Part shown: piece by piece, positions 5,930 through 8,096 of the stretch
Layout of the letters: the number at the start of each line of letters is the position of its first letter
Numbering within the stretch: position 1 is the stretch's first letter
Origin: Clostridiales bacterium UBA1234
Lineage (GTDB): Bacteria; Bacillota; Clostridia; TANB77; UBA1234
Direction: 5' to 3'
Length of the DNA stretch: 8,096 bases
NCBI GenBank assembly: GCA_002308995.1
Contig: DBWQ01000021.1
Location: 1-8,096 of the forward strand
Program-made: the position numbers and the translations under genes
The notes under the pieces: generated by a model
What the model saw: the letters and a program-made list of their open reading frames with translations, nothing else
The model's database searches: none
Told to the model about the DNA's origin: nothing

Positions 5930-5983
5930 GTCTATTGTTAGTCGACTTTATATATAGTCTATCATTAATAGACCATTTGTCAA
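5930..5983 (-). promoter_or_regulatory. Promoter and twin BlaI-type operators of the blaI-blaR-like operon
   Basis: A -35 TTGACA lies at 5978-5983. Candidate -10 sequences are TAGACT (5956-5961, 16-bp spacer) or the TATATA just after it. Two 17-bp dyads cover the region. The dyad at 5957-5973 is GTCTAT-N5-ATAGAC with perfect 6-bp arms. The dyad at 5930-5946 is a weaker version with GTC/GAC ends. Their centres are 27 bp apart. One covers the spacer and the other the early transcribed region, which fits autorepression by the first gene product. The core differs from the TACA/TGTA core of staphylococcal bla and mec operators. Confidence 0.75.
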
Positions 5984-6013
5984 GAGGTTGTTTTATAAAT
6001 TTATCCAAACCTT

Positions 6014-6073
6014 AAAGGACACCTACAAAGCACGAAAATTAAACAATCGTGTTTTAGAAGGTGCCCCTTTTTT
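6014..6073. terminator. Large two-part hairpin after the toxin-antitoxin-like operon
   Basis: CACCT (6020-6024) pairs with AGGTG (6059-6063). Inside, AAAGCACGA (6027-6035) pairs with TCGTGTTTT (6047-6055, with one G-T). Six T residues follow on the plus strand (6068-6073), where no gene ends. On the minus strand the stem is followed only by CCTTTAAGG and TTT. It lies 23 bp beyond the stop of the HTH-peptidase gene, so it may act as that operon's terminator or bidirectionally, and it also insulates the BlaI promoter. The geometry is odd for its position. Confidence 0.6.
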
Positions 6074-6095
6074 GCATACATAAACATCATCCGTT

Positions 6096-7133
6096 CTATG
6101 ATTCAATTACCTTATTGTACTTTTGATACTCTTTTGAGTTAAACTTAATCTTGCCATCTAACCCTAAGCGGTAAGCCACAAACGCTTGTGGATAAAAACA
6201 TTCTTTAGTAAGTTGATACTCCTTAGAAAAGCATGTTTTTTGATAATAATCCTCATTCACCATCCACTCAAAAGCCTGTTGATCTGCTCTCTTTTCAATT
6301 TCATCAATTGCATCTTCTATAGAAACCAAGCTTCTTGCCTGTGCTCGGTTATAATCTGTTTTTAAATGAGCAAGTTCATGTAAAAGTGCAAAATAAATAT
6401 CGGCAATTCTATGATATTTACGAGTTAAATAGATAGCAGGAATTCCTCGATGCACTTTAAAAGCACCGCGTATTTTAGAAGATGGAATATCATCTTGAAT
6501 GACCAAAAAGATACCCTTTTGATTAAATTCTTTCATCAATTCAGCTTCATCAAATACCCCTTCTAAAGCACACTTACGAATATAATTTACTAGAATTACA
6601 ACATTTTCTTTTTTGTATTCTCCCACTTCTTGCTTGATGGCTTCACGATAGCATTTTTCAAGCCACAAAAGTAAAAGCTCTGGTTTATGATTCTTACTTT
6701 TATAAAGTGCCCCTTCATCAATAGCATATACCTTTTCAGGAGTTGATACACGAAGAAACTTTAAAATATCTTTTACAAGTTGTAATTTATCATCCGTATC
6801 AATAAAATCAATAAAATGATGCTCAATTAAATATTGATAATGAAAGCGATTAAGAAACTGACTCAAAGAAATATTATTTTCTCTCAAATACTGCTTAATT
6901 TCATTCGTCATCTTATAGTCTAATTCCACTTTTAAAATATAATCAACAGGGATTTCTGTAACAAGAGCTATTTTACTAGCCACATCCAATGAAATATCGG
7001 CAATTCCCATTAAAATATCAATTAAATGTTTTTGGCTAATTCCAACACGGTTTGCAAATTCTTTCGTAGTTATATGGTAAAACTCCATATAATCCTTTAA
7101 ATAGTCTTTAAAACGTATTGCCTCTTGTTCCAT
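6096..7133 (-). CDS. HTH (XRE-like) protein fused to ImmA/IrrE-type metallopeptidase; likely antitoxin
   Basis: Counting from the ATG at 7133 (345 residues), an XRE-type helix-turn-helix occupies about 17-65 (TKEFANRVGISQKHLIDIL). A helical linker follows. The C-terminal half has an M78 ImmA/IrrE-like domain with H252-E-L-A-H256 and the usual downstream glutamate motif (EKRADQQAFEWM, near 280). This matches HigA-type antitoxins that carry a peptidase domain. The protein probably neutralises the small upstream protein and represses their shared promoter. Whether it also cleaves something is unknown. A GTG at 7142 would give three more residues and a 4-bp overlap with the toxin gene. However, GAGGTGA (7139-7145) five bases before the ATG is a near-perfect ribosome binding site, so I prefer the ATG. 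Confidence 0.88.
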   Translation of the reverse strand: MEQEAIRFKDYLKDYMEFYHITTKEFANRVGISQKHLIDILMGIADISLDVASKIALVTEIPVDYILKVELDYKMTNEIKQYLRENNISLSQFLNRFHYQYLIEHHFIDFIDTDDKLQLVKDILKFLRVSTPEKVYAIDEGALYKSKNHKPELLLLWLEKCYREAIKQEVGEYKKENVVILVNYIRKCALEGVFDEAELMKEFNQKGIFLVIQDDIPSSKIRGAFKVHRGIPAIYLTRKYHRIADIYFALLHELAHLKTDYNRAQARSLVSIEDAIDEIEKRADQQAFEWMVNEDYYQKTCFSKEYQLTKECFYPQAFVAYRLGLDGKIKFNSKEYQKYNKVIES

Positions 7134-7138
7134 TTCAA

Positions 7139-7459
7139 TCACCTCATTTTCCTTTTAAAATCTTCATAATGTTCTAAACTGATAAAAACTAAATACACTT
7201 CATTTTCTTCTCTAATCATTTGAAAGATGAGCCTTATTGTTCCTTTATTCTTGCACAAATTAAAACTATAATACTCATTTAATTGATATTTAAGTTTTTC
7301 TATGCCATACATTTTAGAAACAACACTATTCAATAATTCTTCACTACTTTGGCATAGTTTTATATGGGTTAGTATTTTTTGATAATTCTCCCATTCTTGT
7401 ATATGCTTTTTAAGCTTTTTTTCTTGATTTTTAAAAGAATCTTCTCTTATAATCTTCAC
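7139..7459 (-). CDS. RelE/HigB-like small protein, probable toxin
   Basis: This gene encodes 106 residues. A basic N-terminal helical part (EKKLKKHIQEWENYQKIL) precedes the beta-rich core typical of RelE/ParE-fold toxins: GIEKLKYQLNEYYSFNL, TIRLIFQMI and EVYLVFISLEHYEDFKRK. The final strand plus SLEHYEDFKRK resembles the C terminus of HigB/YafQ-like mRNA interferases, where Tyr and basic residues contribute to RNA cleavage. The family assignment is by pattern, not by search. The start is GTG at 7459, supported by GGAGG (7466-7470) six bases upstream. It comes first in the operon, before its presumed antitoxin, which is the HigBA order and the reverse of RelBE. The stop is 5 nt from the preferred antitoxin ATG, so the two are translationally coupled. 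Confidence 0.75.
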   Translation of the reverse strand: MKIIREDSFKNQEKKLKKHIQEWENYQKILTHIKLCQSSEELLNSVVSKMYGIEKLKYQLNEYYSFNLCKNKGTIRLIFQMIREENEVYLVFISLEHYEDFKRKMR

Positions 7460-7489
7460 CTAAAACCTCCAGCGGAATCCATCTTAAAT

Positions 7490-7520
7490 ATATATTAACA
7501 TATAGGTTAATATATGTCAA
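7490..7520 (-). promoter_or_regulatory. Toxin-antitoxin promoter with embedded operator dyad
   Basis: TTGACA (7515-7520), a 17-bp spacer and TAATAT (7492-7497) form a strong minus-strand promoter. A perfect 10-bp inverted repeat (ATATATTAAC, 7490-7499; its complement, 7506-7515) with a 6-bp centre spans from the -10 into the -35. A protein bound there would block RNA polymerase, as expected for autorepression by the HTH partner. Confidence 0.85.
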
Positions 7521-7523
7521 TAT

Positions 7524-8096
7524 CTATCTACACCTTCCACACCAATGGCAACCATTACAGCTATCTCTTCTTTTACAAGTTCTACATTTAGGTTGAATTT
7601 TAATATCCTCTTTTCTATATTCCAAAGGATTTTGTAATTCTGATTTTAAAGCCATTACCTTTTGATAGGCTTTGGGTATATGATATGTTTTCCCATCTCT
7701 GATAAAAACATTTCCGGTACCACAAAAATCAAATTGAACATCATGTTTTACACACTCGTCATATAAAGTCTTTACCCAGTCATAATATAATGGTCTATGG
7801 CCATCATAGTTTTCTCCATCTACTAATACAGTTTCAAAACAGTCTTCTTTTAGATACTTTTCCAGTGTTATTTCTCCTATCATGGGAGCACACATGATGG
7901 CTTTATGCTTAAAAGGTAAGCTAATTAAAATTGGGATTCTCTCATCAGCTCTTGTTTGGTTTTCAGCCGTAAAGCACATCTTTACATTCTCCCAGCCTTC
8001 GCCCCAATCAGAAGGTAAACATTTCTTTACTCTTTCTGCTCTTTTGGTTTGAAGCCAAAAATTAACATCGGGTCTTTTTCTTATCATATCCCACAC
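7524..8096 (-). CDS. Phage Gp37/Gp68-like (DUF5131) protein, C-terminal part
   Basis: The frame is open to the right edge, so the 5' end lies outside the window (the edge codon GTG is internal). The visible 190 residues carry hallmarks I recall for this family: DMIRKRPDVNFWLQTKRA, NVKMCFTAENQ, HKAIMCAPMIGEITLEKYL, GENYDGHRPLYYDWVK and a GTGNVFIRDGKTY segment. The family is related to radical SAM proteins and is found in phages and mobile islands; its reaction is not established to my knowledge. The N-terminal cysteine motif that would bind an Fe-S cluster is off-window. The C terminus is unusually cysteine-rich (C171, C174, C180, C183, C186, C189, spaced CxxC-x5-CxxCxxCxxC), suggesting a second metal or Fe-S site. 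It ends 64 bp before the toxin gene and is transcribed in the same direction. Confidence 0.82.
   Translation of the reverse strand: MWDMIRKRPDVNFWLQTKRAERVKKCLPSDWGEGWENVKMCFTAENQTRADERIPILISLPFKHKAIMCAPMIGEITLEKYLKEDCFETVLVDGENYDGHRPLYYDWVKTLYDECVKHDVQFDFCGTGNVFIRDGKTYHIPKAYQKVMALKSELQNPLEYRKEDIKIQPKCRTCKRRDSCNGCHWCGRCR

Overview
The window reads as a piece of a low-GC Bacillota chromosome, probably a gut Clostridia or Erysipelotrichia type. This rests on strong GGAGG-type ribosome binding sites, consensus TTGACA-17-TATAAT promoters, a BlaI/BlaR (M56) pair and A+T-rich code. No ribosomal or other phylogenetic marker is present, so the assignment is loose. Every gene I can support lies on the minus strand. 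Open frames on the plus strand are shadows. In transcription order (right to left) there are four blocks.

(1) Positions 8096-6096 look like accessory DNA. They hold the C-terminal part of a phage Gp37/Gp68-like (DUF5131) protein with a cysteine-rich tail. A two-gene toxin-antitoxin-like operon follows: a small RelE/HigB-like protein, then an HTH protein carrying an ImmA/IrrE-type HELAH peptidase motif. A consensus promoter containing a perfect 10-bp inverted repeat drives the pair, and a large hairpin lies after it.

(2) Positions 5983-3785 hold a BlaI/MecI-type repressor overlapping by 4 bp with an M56 (BlaR1-like) membrane metalloprotease. The extracytoplasmic part of the protease does not look like a penicillin-binding domain. 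Two 17-bp dyads, which are candidate operators, cover the promoter region.

(3) Positions 3714-2376 hold a stand-alone leucine-rich-repeat-variant (LRV) protein made of regular 26-residue units. It has its own strong promoter, an A-tract upstream element, a leader of about 125 nt and a classic intrinsic terminator.

(4) Positions 2331-1 hold a small coiled-coil-like protein and a 375-residue protein with a CxxC/HxxC zinc-finger-like motif in one operon. A separately promoted, largely helical protein follows and runs off the left edge. I do not recognise these families with confidence.

A repeated layout joins blocks 3 and 4. Three times, a palindromic or REP-like element sits just after a gene or its terminator and just before a near-identical promoter (TTGACATAA...TGATAWAATC). 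Blocks 3-4 also look less A+T-rich than blocks 1-2, which suggests different histories for the two halves. The best candidates for something undescribed are the coiled-coil/zinc-finger operon with its promoter-sharing neighbours, and the re-tooled BlaR1-like sensor.
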